This document shows positions 1 through 12,900 of a stretch of 64,000 nt of DNA, piece after piece. Origin of the DNA: Apus apus (taxonomy: Eukaryota > Chordata > Aves > Apodiformes > Apodidae); assembly GCF_020740795.1 (NCBI RefSeq), contig NC_067289.1, forward strand, positions 26,816,877 through 26,880,876. The letters run 5' to 3'. Each line of letters starts with the position of its first letter. Position 1 is the first letter of the stretch. Under the pieces are notes generated by a model, which saw only the letters and a program-made list of their open reading frames with translations, did not search any database and was not told the origin of the DNA. The position numbers were made by a program, and so were the translations under genes.

Positions 1-823
1 GGAAAGATTTTATCACACCGGTAGTTTTCAGGTTGTATCAGGAGAATTTACAGATGTCTGTGAAAAAATATACTTGCTGTTAGTATGTGTTTTAACTCTT
101 CATGCTTTTGAAAATGACTGAAGATGTATGGGGCTTGACTTTTTCTTGCAGTAACTTTTTTCCTCTCGTGCAAGGAGTTTTAATACAGATGGCCTAACTA
201 ATAGCAGGAGAGCAGTGAAAGGGACTGATGAGGAGAGAACGCATTCTTAAGGAACTGCCTCTGATGAAAGCTGTTTTTATCAGTACTCTGGAAGGGAGAA
301 AATGGAGACTTCCATAGAAGTCAGTATGAGTGTCACCAAAAATCAGAACCTTTACCAGAGCTGAAATGCCTAGCAGCATTCAAGGTTCTTATTTTTTGAA
401 AAGCATTGCGCATTTTAACAAGATACTGTTTACAGCAGTGGGGGAAGAGCCTGTTTCTGCTATTATTTTATCTGAAAAAGTGATGATGTCTTTCAAACCT
501 CTAAACCACGCCCCCCTTCTCCCCCATTAATCATTCTAGTATGCATTAAATTGATACCTGTTTCTTGAGTGAGACAGTTTGTTCTTGACCACCTGCAAAC
601 TCAGTACACATTCTATGACTCTGTAAATATTTAAGATTGTTTTAAGACTAGTTTCGTTTTTCGTTTGTGACTGCAGTGTCAGTAGTTCTTGCCCTGTGCA
701 AAACTGTAATTGTTTTAAAGGAAGTTTGTACTTGTTCTTGATCAAGTTATGCTAATGTTGGTTTGATAACCAAGCTGAAGACTGTATTTTTCATACATAC
801 CAATTTCTTTATGAAGACTCTAG
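1..823 (+). other. HLTF intron (left edge of window)
   Basis: This A+T-rich stretch precedes the first HLTF exon I can place. I searched it for the exons that carry the Walker A / GLGKT region and found none, so they must lie further left. No repeat family was recognised. Confidence 0.6.
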
Positions 824-904
824 CAGTGTGATGGACCCTGGTGTTTCTAACGTTAAAAAGTCTGAAAATACTCCACTGAGACACTCAAGTTGTCATCCAA
901 AAAA
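824..904 (+). CDS. HLTF: HLTF exon, divergent linker (first visible)
   Basis: This exon encodes a Ser/Lys-rich segment containing [10 protein letters not shown]. It lies in the poorly conserved acidic/basic linker between the Walker A region and motif Ia. The donor is AA|gtaggt after 904. The acceptor is ambiguous: tag ending at 823 or cag ending at 826, in the same phase. It is included because it joins in frame to the exon at 1603, where the split AA|A codon gives Lys, and because its composition resembles the human linker. Confidence 0.65.
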
Positions 905-3900
905 GTAGGTACCTGGAATGATCTTTTTCTTTCTGTTGGTTTGCTAAATAGATTTTGAGTAAAAAGATGTGGTACTTGATTTTTTTAACCATAGCCTAAA
1001 ACCATCCTGCTCTCTCTTCACCTTCCAGTGTGCTATACTTCTGCTTACATTTATCATGTTCTGTATCTGTGTTGCACTGGGGAATATATTTAAAAAAACA
1101 CATTAGCTCATTCTACATGGCTTGTGTGACTGCATGCCTGGGTGTCTCCTTCAATAGTAAAAGTGTCTGATAACATCAGTGTGTGGTCTCTTAAAAACCT
1201 GGCTGTGAAGTAATCCTTGCTCTAGTATCAGCCGGGTTTTAAAGTGGTTAAGAAATACTTGTCAGGCATGTTTCTGACCCAGTTTTGAGCTGAGGAAGTT
1301 GTGAAGCTTACTAATGTGTTTGAACCTTCCCACCAACACAAGCCTCTTCTGAAAACTGGTGTGATCTTCAGTGATAATCTGTACCAAGTTTGATGAGCAT
1401 CATTCACCCTGCAGTTCTGTGTGATTTGCTTTCCCTTTTCCTAACCTTTTCAAAGATAAACCTTTCAAATCACAGCAGCATCTTGTTTGCAATGTCAAGT
1501 TAATTTATTTTATGCTGTTGATGTTTAATATTTAAATTTAAAATTAAGGCAGTAGTAGAGTTATCGGTTGGTTTTTTTCCTTTCTTAATGGTGATATCTT
1601 AGAGATACAGCCAAGAAACCCAGATATTCAGGAAGCAGTAACTTGGGAGAGTCTGAAGAATGGCTACAACAACAAACAGAGCGTAAGTTGCAAGGAATTA
1701 TTTTTTTTAATTGGTTACTGTAATACCTGGTGTCTTTCTGGAGCCAAACCAAATAGGATTCCTGATTAATTGGAAAAGAAAGTAACTAAACTACATGTAT
1801 TTTTTGGTTGTTTTTGTTTTGTTTTGTTTTTATTCAACCAAAAGTTTAAGCAGAAAATTTTAGAAACTGCTAAATGGGAAAGCAGTATTTTAGTCCTAAG
1901 TGCTGTAGTTTGTTTCCTTAGGAGAACAAGTGGTGGTATAACAAGCTGTCAAACAGTGAAAAGCAGAATATTTAGAATTTGACATACACTTCTCATCGCA
2001 GAACTGTGTCTGGAAAAACAAATGCAAAAAATTAAGTCCATCTTCTGTGGTAAAAACATGAAATGTGATCACAAAGAGGCAAGAACATGGGTCATTTGTT
2101 GAACTACGTACCTTGCAAAAAAAGAAGGGCCACAGGTATTCTGGAGTAAGCAGCTAAGTTTAAGGTTAAAGTACTTGCAGTGAAACCTGTTTTTTTAACG
2201 ACTGGGAACCTGCATTCCTCTGAAGATTCAGAACCTGCAGTGGATGTGTAAGATGCTGCATTTCTGCACACAAGCCTGTGAGAGTTCAGGGAGCGTCTGG
2301 GTGATGCTCATAGCCACTTGGTTTAGTTTCAGGTAGTCCTGCGAGGAGCAGGGAGTTGGAGTCCATGTTCCTTATGGGTCCCTTTCAACTTGAGATGTTC
2401 TGCATTATTGTAGTGGAGAAGAGAAGTAATTTGGTTAAGAGGCTTGAGTTTTATGAAGTGTGTCATAAAAATAAATGCACACACATGCTCTGCATGGTGT
2501 AAATAATCGGTGTTTGCTTTTCTGCAGCAACTTCCTGTGTTATCAAAGAAGATACAAGCTTTGCCTCTGCTCTCCTACCTTCATCTACTTGTTTAAAAAG
2601 ACAAAGAAAGAGAAAAGGTAATGAAGGGTTAAACAGTTAATAGTACTTTCTGAGTTTTTTGAAGCTGAAGTATTACACTTATTTGACTTAATAAAAGAAG
2701 CTTATGTCTTTGTAAATTGCTTGGATGCTGCTCAGCTGAGGAAATGTAGAAAAGGCTTCAGAGAACCATAAGTTTCTTGAACTTCTACTTTGCTTTAAAG
2801 TGAACGGTTATGCCACTAAATAAGACTTTTGCCTACTCAGGTACAGCTGGTGTTCAGACAGTTGAGAAGAAATATTCCGATGATGGCTCCAGAGCAACAC
2901 TGATTGTGTGTCCGCTTTCTGTCCTGAGCAACTGGGCTGTAAGTGCTCATCTGTTTAATGTGTACATGTGATAATAGTGCTCATGCTAGTAAAAGGTCAT
3001 GGTTTTCCTTTCTTATGAAACAGAGCTGCTTTCACAAGGGAGGTTTATTTGATAGCAATGTAAAAAACAAGCAGTGCAGCGCGCAGCCCCACGAGCGGTG
3101 AGTGGGCTTTGCTCCCTGCTGCTGCCTGGGCAGAGCCCTCTGGAACTTGTGTGGTTTAACTCCTTCAACCAGATGAGGAAGGTAGAGGGGACAGGTCCTT
3201 CTTCTTGCATTTCCAGAATTAAATATTGTGTTTCATTGATAATGCACGTGACATTTCATTTACTAGAGACGTTCAGTAATGTTGGTGATGTGTGGGAGAA
3301 GGTCTTCTAGGGTGACCAGGGCCCTTCTAGCTCTGCCTCTGCATTAGTTACTGTTTTCATTTGCATGACATTTTGAATGCAAATGTCAAGGAGATATCTT
3401 TAACTTTCAAGTTACGGTTTATTTGGCAGTTTATGCTGTCTGTGGTTAGAACATTAGTAAGAGAAGGACACAGTTTCATCTTAGACTGTAGGTAAAACAT
3501 TGAAATCCAACGGTGTAAAAACAAAAGTACTCTTTATGTCAATTCAAAACTAAAATAAGTATTTAAAAATAAAACTTAAAGAGTCTGGTGCTTCAAAATC
3601 AAATTGTTGATTTTTGTTGGCTGTCAAGGTTACTGTTTTCTGAGTGCTTCACAGAACAAATATAGGGAATGTAAACATTGATTTTTAAAATGAATACTTT
3701 GACAATTGTGCCATTGTTTATGTTAAAAAAACGGAGGTGGTTAACCCAGTAAGTGGAAGAAGCTGTGAAGGAACAGTGAAAAAAGAAACAAAGAGATGAT
3801 GGACAGAAAGGGGAAGAGAACATAAAAGCTCTTCCTTCACAGCCAGGGAACTGGAGTTGCCTGAATGTGACCATGTCTATCACTAACAACTGAGGTGACT

Positions 3901-6900
3901 CCTTCTGGTCCCTCTTCTCAACTGGGAGGAGTGGGTAGAGAAAGTCATAGAGCTAGAGAAAGTGGATTTTAGTTAAGGCAACTTCAAATAATTTTATTCC
4001 ATCATGTAGTAACACAGTATATTTTGGATTACTTTTGAAACTTCTATTTCAGGACCAGTTTGAACAACACATCCACCAAGATTTTCGTGTAAATATTCAT
4101 GTGTATTATGGTTCTGACCGCTGCAAAGACCCATCAGTTCTTTCAGAACAAGACGTCGTACTGACAACATACAACATCTTGGCTACTGATTATGGAGTAA
4201 GTAAATGAGAAAACGTGTGGGTGGAAGATCCCTCACTGTTCCAGACTCCTGGTGTTCGGGCTGCTGATAGCAGGATATTAAAGTACTGATCTGGTGGGGA
4301 GTCAAAAGCTTAGAGCTGCAGTTTTGCTTTATACACTTTCTTGCAGGTTCACTGGGGTAACAAATGGAGTTTTTTATTGTAGAGAAAATTATGTGGCTGC
4401 AATTGTGGCAGCTCAAGGGAGAGACTTTTTAAGGATAGAAAAGGATTGGCAAGTATGTAAGTCTCCCCACATCTCACTGGCAATGACGCTGCTATTCCTC
4501 CCTTGCTCTACCAAATTCAAAGAATGTGGAGCATATAAAAACATAATCTCACAGTTCTTGTTGCACATGGGCTGCAACAAAGTAGCTCATTGCATGAGAT
4601 ATATTTGTAAAGTGATGTGATGTTTTCTTAGAAATTCCAGCCATTTTAAAAGACTGAAGTTTACATCTTTAAGTATAATATAAATTTCTAATTTGCTCCC
4701 TGTTCCATTTTCCATATCTGTGACTTAGAAGCCTTTCTTCTTTTCAGACGTAGCTTATTTTTGTCATAGCTCATATTCAAGTATAAGACTGCTAACATTT
4801 TACAGGAGTCATTAAATCTAAAAGAAGGAATGCCTCAATGTTAGTTTAGCTCTTTGGTGTTGATACATAAACAAGATGCAAATAAGTACTATCCATTATT
4901 ACTTGTGGGATTGTTAAATTAAACGTTTGCTTAATGCAAATTCCAAAGAAGTATTTTAATTTGAGACAAAAATTTTAAAAAATACTGTGTTTCAGATCAG
5001 AGGTGACAGCCCTCTGCACAAAGTGAAGTGGCTGAGAATTGTGTTGGATGAGGGGCACACTATACGAAATCCAAATGCTCAGCAAACTAAAGCTGCCTTG
5101 AATCTGGAGGGACACAGAAGATGGATACTTACAGGTAAAATCTTTGACATCAGAGGAAATGCGGTGCAGATCATCTTATTATAACTGCCTTGTGTTTCAA
5201 ATGTGGTGTTCCCACTTTGGCTTTCTCTGGGAGATGGTTAATGTCTGTGTCAGATTCATTTGAAATGCCTTTAACCTTGCCTTTAAGCAGTGCTTTCAGT
5301 GTGTCATCTTTCAGTTGGTTTTGATTCTATTTGCTTGGTTTTGTGGTTTGGGGTTGGGTTTTTTTCAGTTTTTGTTTTAAAATAATAACTTTTGATACTC
5401 GTGTTTGGTGGAAATGCAGGTACGAAGGGACCTGTTTATGAGCTGGCATGTTAGGTCTGGTTGGAAGCTCAGGCTGTCAGCTGCTTCCCTGAGCATCAGG
5501 AGCTTTCTGAAGGCAGCAGTCATCCTAGAAGCTGACAGGGGCCATGCATGCATATAATCCTTAAATGTAATTTAAAGAAGATCAGGATGTAACCAATGAT
5601 GGTGAAGCTGAAAGACAAAGACCAACCTCCAGGTCTTCCTAGCACTGAGAGCTGCAGTTTTCTCACTCTTTTATATATTTAAGTGTTTTGTAATACTTTA
5701 ATTAAGAAAATAATACCTATTATACCTGAAGATAACATCAGCCTAGTTATAAGACACCTTGTCCATGATGTAATTGGAGGAAGCACAGAACTTTCGCTTT
5801 TACTAAAACTTCATATGTTTTTTGTTTCTTTGAGGTTTGACAGTCTGTCTCTGTTTGTTTTCTTTTTAGGCACTCCTATTCAGAATTCTGTAAAGGATTT
5901 GTGGTCTCTTATTTCCTTCTTAAAACTGAAGCCTTTTGCTGATCGAGAGTGGTGGCACAGAACAATTCAACGTCCAGTCACAATGGGAGCTCCAGGGGGA
6001 CTTGGGTATGAAATGTTCCCAAAGCTTTTGTGAACAGCTATAACTGGCAGTCTCTGGACTAATACGACAAATTAGCATTTCACATTTACAATTTAAATTA
6101 ATGTGTTATCAGTTCTTTTTTCAATTTTTTCATTCAAATTAACAAGTTTTTAATATTTCAAATTATTTAATATTTCAGATTAATGAATGATACTGTACTT
6201 CTGGGCTTGTATTTTGTACAGAACATGTACAGGACATGTACAAGCCACCAACAAACCAGCCTCATTTCAGTAATATATTGTCTGTATATGCATTTTTAGG
6301 CGTTTACAGTCTCTGATTAGGAGTATTACCCTTAGAAGAACAAAAATGAGTAAAGTTAAAGGAAGACCCATTTTGGAGTTACCAGAACGTAAAGTACTTA
6401 TTCAGCATGTTATGCTTACAGAGGAAGAGAGACAAATGTATCAGTCTGTGAAGAAGGAGGGCAAAGCTGCCATTAGCAAGTAAGTAGAAGGTTTTCTTAA
6501 TCCTGAAGGTTGAGGTTTGATGACATTAGCTCCAGGAGCCAAGTGTGTCACTTTGTATGCCCTGAGCTAATAACTGCACATCAGCACAGTATCTGGTTAG
6601 TTACGAAGAGTGAAGAAGAAATTATTGCAGAACTATGCATAAGAAGTTCTATCTTGTGAGAAACAGAAACGGGTACCAGGTGCATAAAGAATAGCCTTAA
6701 CAATTTTGTCACCACATGTTAGTATTTTTTCTAGTAGAACATGCTACTAGTAGCATTTTGTGTCTTTCCAAAGAGAGTTTGAGAAAATACATTTAAACAG
6801 AAATGTGAAAAATCAGAGCATTTTTCTAACAGCAAAAATTGATCACTTGATGTCATCTTTTACTTCAGGCTGTAACGTTTCACACTAACCATAAAACTCT

Positions 6901-9900
6901 TTTTCAGATTTTTCAGTGAAGGGACTGTACTGGCTCACTATGCCGACATCCTTGGTGTCCTGCTCAGACTGAGGCAGCTTTGTTGTCATCCTCATCTTTG
7001 TATAAATACATCATCATCTGGTTTTCCAGCTGGTGAGTGAATGCTTTTGGTAATTTCTTTTCTTGTCATTCTTAGAACAGCACTTGCACTTTGTATTCAA
7101 GAGCAGAACCGTTGCTTCCTCAGCAGAAGAGGAAGCTGTCAACTTTGTTGTGGCTGTAAGGAAAGGTGAACACAGGACTGAGAGTGAAATTTTATTTTAA
7201 ACAAACCAGACATGTACAGCTGCATAATGTTAAAAATTCTACGCAGAAGAAGAACTGCTGTTTAAAATTCTCCAAATCTGAGAATTATCGAACTTTGTAT
7301 TTTGAAAAATCCTGTTTAGAGATGCCATTGGTGTATGTGGGATTTTTCAGGAAACTGAAAGATCAGAGAGATATGCTCAGAACCTTTTTTTAGAAGGTTG
7401 TTGTGGGAAACTCCAGTACCACCTCATTTATCTTCCTGACAAATACAGAATGGAGAAATTATTAGATAACTGTTCAATAATTATTTAGAAATGAATTAGG
7501 TGTTTGAATTTATTTACGTAATAAAATAAAGCAGTCTTAATTATAGTGTCCCCTCTTCAGTATTATTACTACTTGAACAAGCTTGTTCCCATTCGGCATT
7601 GTGTCACACATGTACTTGACACTGAGCATGTGGTCAGGTTCTTTGAATGCTAGTTTTTTCAAGTAAGATTGCTCTTAATGTCTTTTGAAATAGCAGGTTG
7701 CAATTTTCTGTAGTATTTGCCAGCTTGTGTTTTTGTACTTTGCTGTATCCTTACTGAGATAATAAATCCCAACTGTCCTGCTTGGACTTTGGAACTGTGT
7801 TGATGTGTAAGAGCCCAGAGTGTTTCCTGTATGGAAATCTGTTTTTAAGGATCTTTTTGTATCTGCAGATAATAAAACTCCTGAAGAACTGCATGAGACA
7901 TTAGTGAGCAAGATGAAGTTGGTTCTGAGCTCTGGTTCAGATGAAGAATGTGCAGTCTGCCTGGAATCACTGACCCTGCCTGTGATAACACGCTGCGCGC
8001 ATGTGTTCTGTAAGCCCTGTCTTCTTGAAGTCATCAGAAGTGAACAGGTTGGTTGTTTTACAGTTACAGTTAATTGTTATAGCTATTCAAAAGCAAGGAA
8101 TTGGTGTCATCAGAAGGCCATCTGGTTATTGTTCTTTTAAATCATAAGTGGTGCACAATGTAAACCTAGTTATCAGCTGGGTTATAAAAACTACTGGTCT
8201 GAAGTCAGACTGTGGAGAGAGTCACTGTCGAACAGAACAGCATTAAGGTCCTTCAGTAGTTTCAGAGATCTTTCCCTAGTTCCCGCCTTTGTCCCTAGGG
8301 TAAATGTGGTGGCATTCACTACAGCACTGTATACCTCCATATGGCTGGATGCCTCTTTGTTGCTTGCATGTGATGTGATGCGTATATGTATATTTTTGTG
8401 CTTAAAAGAGACCAAAGCTGTGTTCTGGAAGTTGATTTTTGAACTAAAATCATGTCTACTCTCCCTATTCCAAGCTGATAACCTTCTATGGTGAAATAGC
8501 TGCCTTGTTAGGATAATCTTTATGGCCATTCTCTGGCCTCCCTCTGGAATAAGGTTGTGGAAGAGTGTCTTTTGATTGCTTTTTTGAAAAACATTTATTT
8601 TTCTTGTATGCTTCAAAGTTCTATCTTTCCTTCTTGTTTGCCTTTTCTCTTCTAGTGCAATTGGATAGTGTGGTAATCTCACCATCTCTGCCCAGTGCTG
8701 CTGCACTTCCCCTGTTCTGCCTCCTGCTCAGCCACGGCAGAGCTGCAAGTGCCAGGCTAAACCTAGGTAGTGCTCTTTGTAGGAGACAGCAGGGGACAAA
8801 TTAGTCCCTGCTGGTGCATAATCAGTTAACCTAAGAAGACCAAGGTAGGAAGTGTTTTCTGTCTGGCATGTACATTATTAACTTGTTTGGTTGCCAGACA
8901 TGCAAGGTTCTGATGCAGATATCCCAGTCAAGAGATTCTCAGAATTTTGAGCAAAACAAGTGATATGAAATTATTCTTTAAGGGAAGAGCGCTCACAGAA
9001 GTTTTTTTCCAGTTCAGAGGTTCTTGGTGTGTCTGTAGCTGTTCCTGTACTCAACCTTCAGGTGTGTTTTAATAGGCATGCAGAGAAATAAATCGGGTTA
9101 TGATGTGATGGAACCTATCACTTGACTGTACAGTCAAGTTATTTACTATGTTTTGCCCAGAAATGACCTTGGAATCAGCAGAACTAGGGCCTTTGGCCAG
9201 TCCATCCCATATTGTTCCATAGATTGCTTTCACAGTAGTGAAGTCTGAACAGAGGTGGCTGTAGATTCTGCTCTTTTGAAGTTGAACTCTTGTGAGTTTA
9301 TAAAGCACTGAGTGAGTAAGCCTTTCTTATGATCAAAATTATTATTGATTTAAATCTATTCCCGATGAAGTTTTTGTGTCTGCCAGCAGAAACACTGACA
9401 GACATCTGAGTTCCAGAGTCGGGGCATTCACTGCTTTCATTCCACAGGTATTTGTTCTTGTGCTGCAGCTCAGTGGAGTATTTCCTGTGCTTGAATGGTT
9501 ACAGTGATTCTAGTAAACAGCTTAGTCAGGTACTTTACTTACCACCTTTAAAACAAAACAAAACTACACACACACACCCCCACACACCCCCACCCACCCA
9601 CCCCCACCCCCACACACACCCACACACACACACCCCGCATCAGTTTCGGTTAAAACAGGATTCTTCCAGGCAAGATGCGTTGTTAATAGAAATGTGAGCA
9701 TTAAGCCATCAGGGAGTAGTGGGTTCTGAAGCTGCCAGCACAAAACTGCTGAGTGAAAAGTTTGGCCCTTCATTATATCACAAAATTAGAGACGATTTTC
9801 TCTTTCTAATGTTCAACTAGAAGTATTTACTGAAATTGAAAAAACTGTTCAGTAGTTTCCAGCTTGAGAGTTAACACCTTCATTTCAGTTTTTCATTGAG

Positions 9901-12900
9901 GCCAGCTTCAGAGCTGTGCAAGTAAGTAAAATCCTACGCACAAGTCGCAATAAAGCTGCACCAACTTTATAGTAATCTTATCTAATATTTGTGTAGTAAC
10001 TGCATTATTATAAAAGCTTGCCAGATAAGCATTAAAACACGTTTCTTTTCTAGTTGTTGATTTGAAACAAAAATTAGGAGCTTCTAAACCCCCTTGCTTT
10101 CTAACACTCCTCACCGAAGTGGGAGGCTGGGTGGGGCTGGGAAACGATTCCCAGATTAAGACCCAATAACAACAAACAAGCTGTTATTGAGCAGGCATTC
10201 TTTATTGCAGCGCTGGGGATTCTCCACCATGAGTGCTCCGACGAGTTAGTGAAACACCAACTAATAGACACCCAAAACGTGCATATTCAATTCCATGTCA
10301 ATGAGTTCCCAGAATTCTTTTACATAGTCTGGAATTGGCTATCTTTGTAATTATGCATGCTTGAGAGTCTCCTGGGGGGTCTTTGTTGATTCTAGTCCTT
10401 TGTCATCTTTGTCCTGGTCCGGTCTCCGGCTGGTAGATTGCCCAGGTGGGTCAGAACCAACATGAGTGTTGTCTGCAGGCCCACGGGTCTTAGAAGACTT
10501 GATGTTAGCACAACCTGCAGGATGCTTGGCATAATTGACTGACAGTTTAACAGAGCACATTGTTTTATAAGTAACCCGTTCAGCTAACTTAGTACAGCAA
10601 ATGAATTATTTTAGTAATTTTTTATTAGGCTATATTTCTATTGAATCTACTAATGCGTATCCTATGGCTATCAGATTGGGAGACACTTTTTGTCACTTCC
10701 ATGTGCTTTCACTGCAAGTCTTTCATATCTGTGTTGGCTTTGTTCAGCTGTGTTATGAGTTTTCTGCTGTTTTTAATTACACTACTAAATTGGAGAACGG
10801 AAGCAGAAAGATGTACGCCTCTTCTTTGAAAAAAAAAAAAAAAAGTACTTAAAAGCACCATCAGGATTTTTTCTTTCCAGAAACCTTTTTTAGATTTATT
10901 AGACTTAGTTTATTTTGTCTCATCATTGAAGGATTTTTGGATTGCTGCCAAGTCAGGAGTGATTAATTCCTAACTGGGTGTAGGAGACTGTTATTTTAGA
11001 TCCCTTTATGTTATGATTCTGTTGCTTGAAAGGATCTGTTTGTTGCTGCAATAAATTAATGTATGCAGACCATGACTGCCAGCCTCTCTAAGTAGCTAGG
11101 GGTTCATTCCAGATGAGCAGCTCCTGGTATTCCCTTGCTTTGTGAGGTCTGCTCTGCAGCCTGTCTAAAGATGCCTTGGTTCTGTGGCCAGATTGCTATA
11201 TAAACTGAGTTAGCTGATTTAAAGGGATGCTCTGTTAAGCAAAAATTTTCCATGTCTGTCAGTTTTGCCTTGCAAAGTTGTATATCTGTGTAGTGCACCC
11301 AGTCTTGTGTTAAATTTTGTGAGTACTCCTTTGGAAGTGCTATTGTTTAAATTCTAAACTTCACCTCACCTAGAGTATGGCTCAGAGAAAAAAGCTTTTG
11401 GTGTTACATTATGTCTCATTTCTCATGACTGTTGGGAAAAACATAAGATACCCTGTGTCTGGCCCTGACAAAGCATATTTCATCAGACTGCTGTTATTTC
11501 TGTGCAGGCTTTGAAGATAAAGGGTAAAAGGTCATTCTTTGTTTGCAACTAAGGAAGGTCTTGTCTTTGAAAGATAGTTTATTTTTCTGATAATCTAAAG
11601 TCTTCTCCCCATGCATAGCCCAAGTATTTGCTTGCTTTTAAGTCTTGAGCTACCTATTTCAAGTATAAATATGCTCAGAAAGAAGACTACTTTTAAGGAA
11701 GGCTGAGTGTTTCTAAAACGTGTAGCATTCATGTCATCTTAATGTTTTCACAAAATATTTTGATTGTTCTATCAGAAATGAAAAAGCAGTGTGTTACAAC
11801 AATGAAGGTGCTCCTTGAGGATTTCAGTATCAATATAATAATGTCATAAAAGGTGCTTTGTAAAGGTGATCTTTAGTCCTGACTATGAGTAATAATGTTT
11901 CTTCTAATGTCATCTGGACTTTTTTGTAGCCAAATGCCAAATGCCCTCTCTGTAGGAATGAGCTTCGGGCAGAGCACTTGGTGGAATGTCCCCTAGAAGA
12001 GGAAGTAGACTCCAGTAATGGGAAGAAGTCTGATCAGGAGTGGATATCCAGTTCAAAGGTACATTCCATTATGTTTGACTTGGCTTTCATTATGGTTTTG
12101 GAGAGCACTCTCTAAAATTTTCATGTAAATATGCTGAATATACCCACAAATATATAACATACTTTAAATTGTTATTTAAAAGTCTGCACAATGTGTCTAG
12201 CCAGCACAGGGGAAAATGTGTAATAAAATCTCATCACAAACAAAGGTTGCAGCAGGGAAACATGACAAAAGGAGCAGCAGTTGTAATTTGCTGGTCGTTG
12301 TGCAGTGCATAGATGTGTTAAATAAAACTTCTGGTAGAAGAGGTGTTGCTTTGCATTTTGTTTCTGAAGGTAGCATAGTTCTATAAGCAGTGAAACTATT
12401 TGGCTCTTAATTTACTTTTGGAAACGAAAAATTACATAAATCCTTCTTTAAAACTTGTCTAAAAAGTATCTGTTCTGCTTTAAAGGGGAAATCTAAATGG
12501 GCATCGTGCCTGCAGTATAACAGTTCTCAGATAAACTAGTAAGATACTTTTATTTCACTGGCAGCCTCATTTGTCAAGGTCTGCTGCATCTTTGCCTCAC
12601 CTTCATGGTGCGTTCGCTGCTAAAAATTAAATCTTCCTGCTTGGGCTTCAATATTTTTGTTTGAGATTTCTTTTCTGAAACATCACATTTAAAAGTTTAA
12701 TTTGTACTTAAGTTACTGTTCTTTCAAAAGTTGGTTATAAATTTACTCCCTAAAAAGCTTGCTGTGGAGACCTAAGAACTAGTTCAGGACTTTGTGCTCT
12801 AGAGTAAATGAAAATTTTTATTTCTTTTTTGCCTGGTGCAGTTGCTTGCATTCTGCAGTTAATGGTTCTTCACCTCATCATAGCTAAACCTTACATGAGA

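Larger units (their letters stand above)
8048..11929 (+). other. Large HLTF intron splitting the RING finger
   Basis: This 3.9 kb intron interrupts the RING between its sixth and seventh zinc ligands. It holds a CA/CCCA low-complexity tract (9565-9636) and a minus-strand LTR-like element (about 10138-10560). The minus-strand open frame at 8191-8706 has no recognisable motif, and I regard it as chance. Confidence 0.85.

Noticed and set aside
8191-8706. 171-codon minus-strand frame inside an HLTF intron
   Set aside because: No recognisable domain, antisense to a known intron, and within what chance allows in 64 kb.
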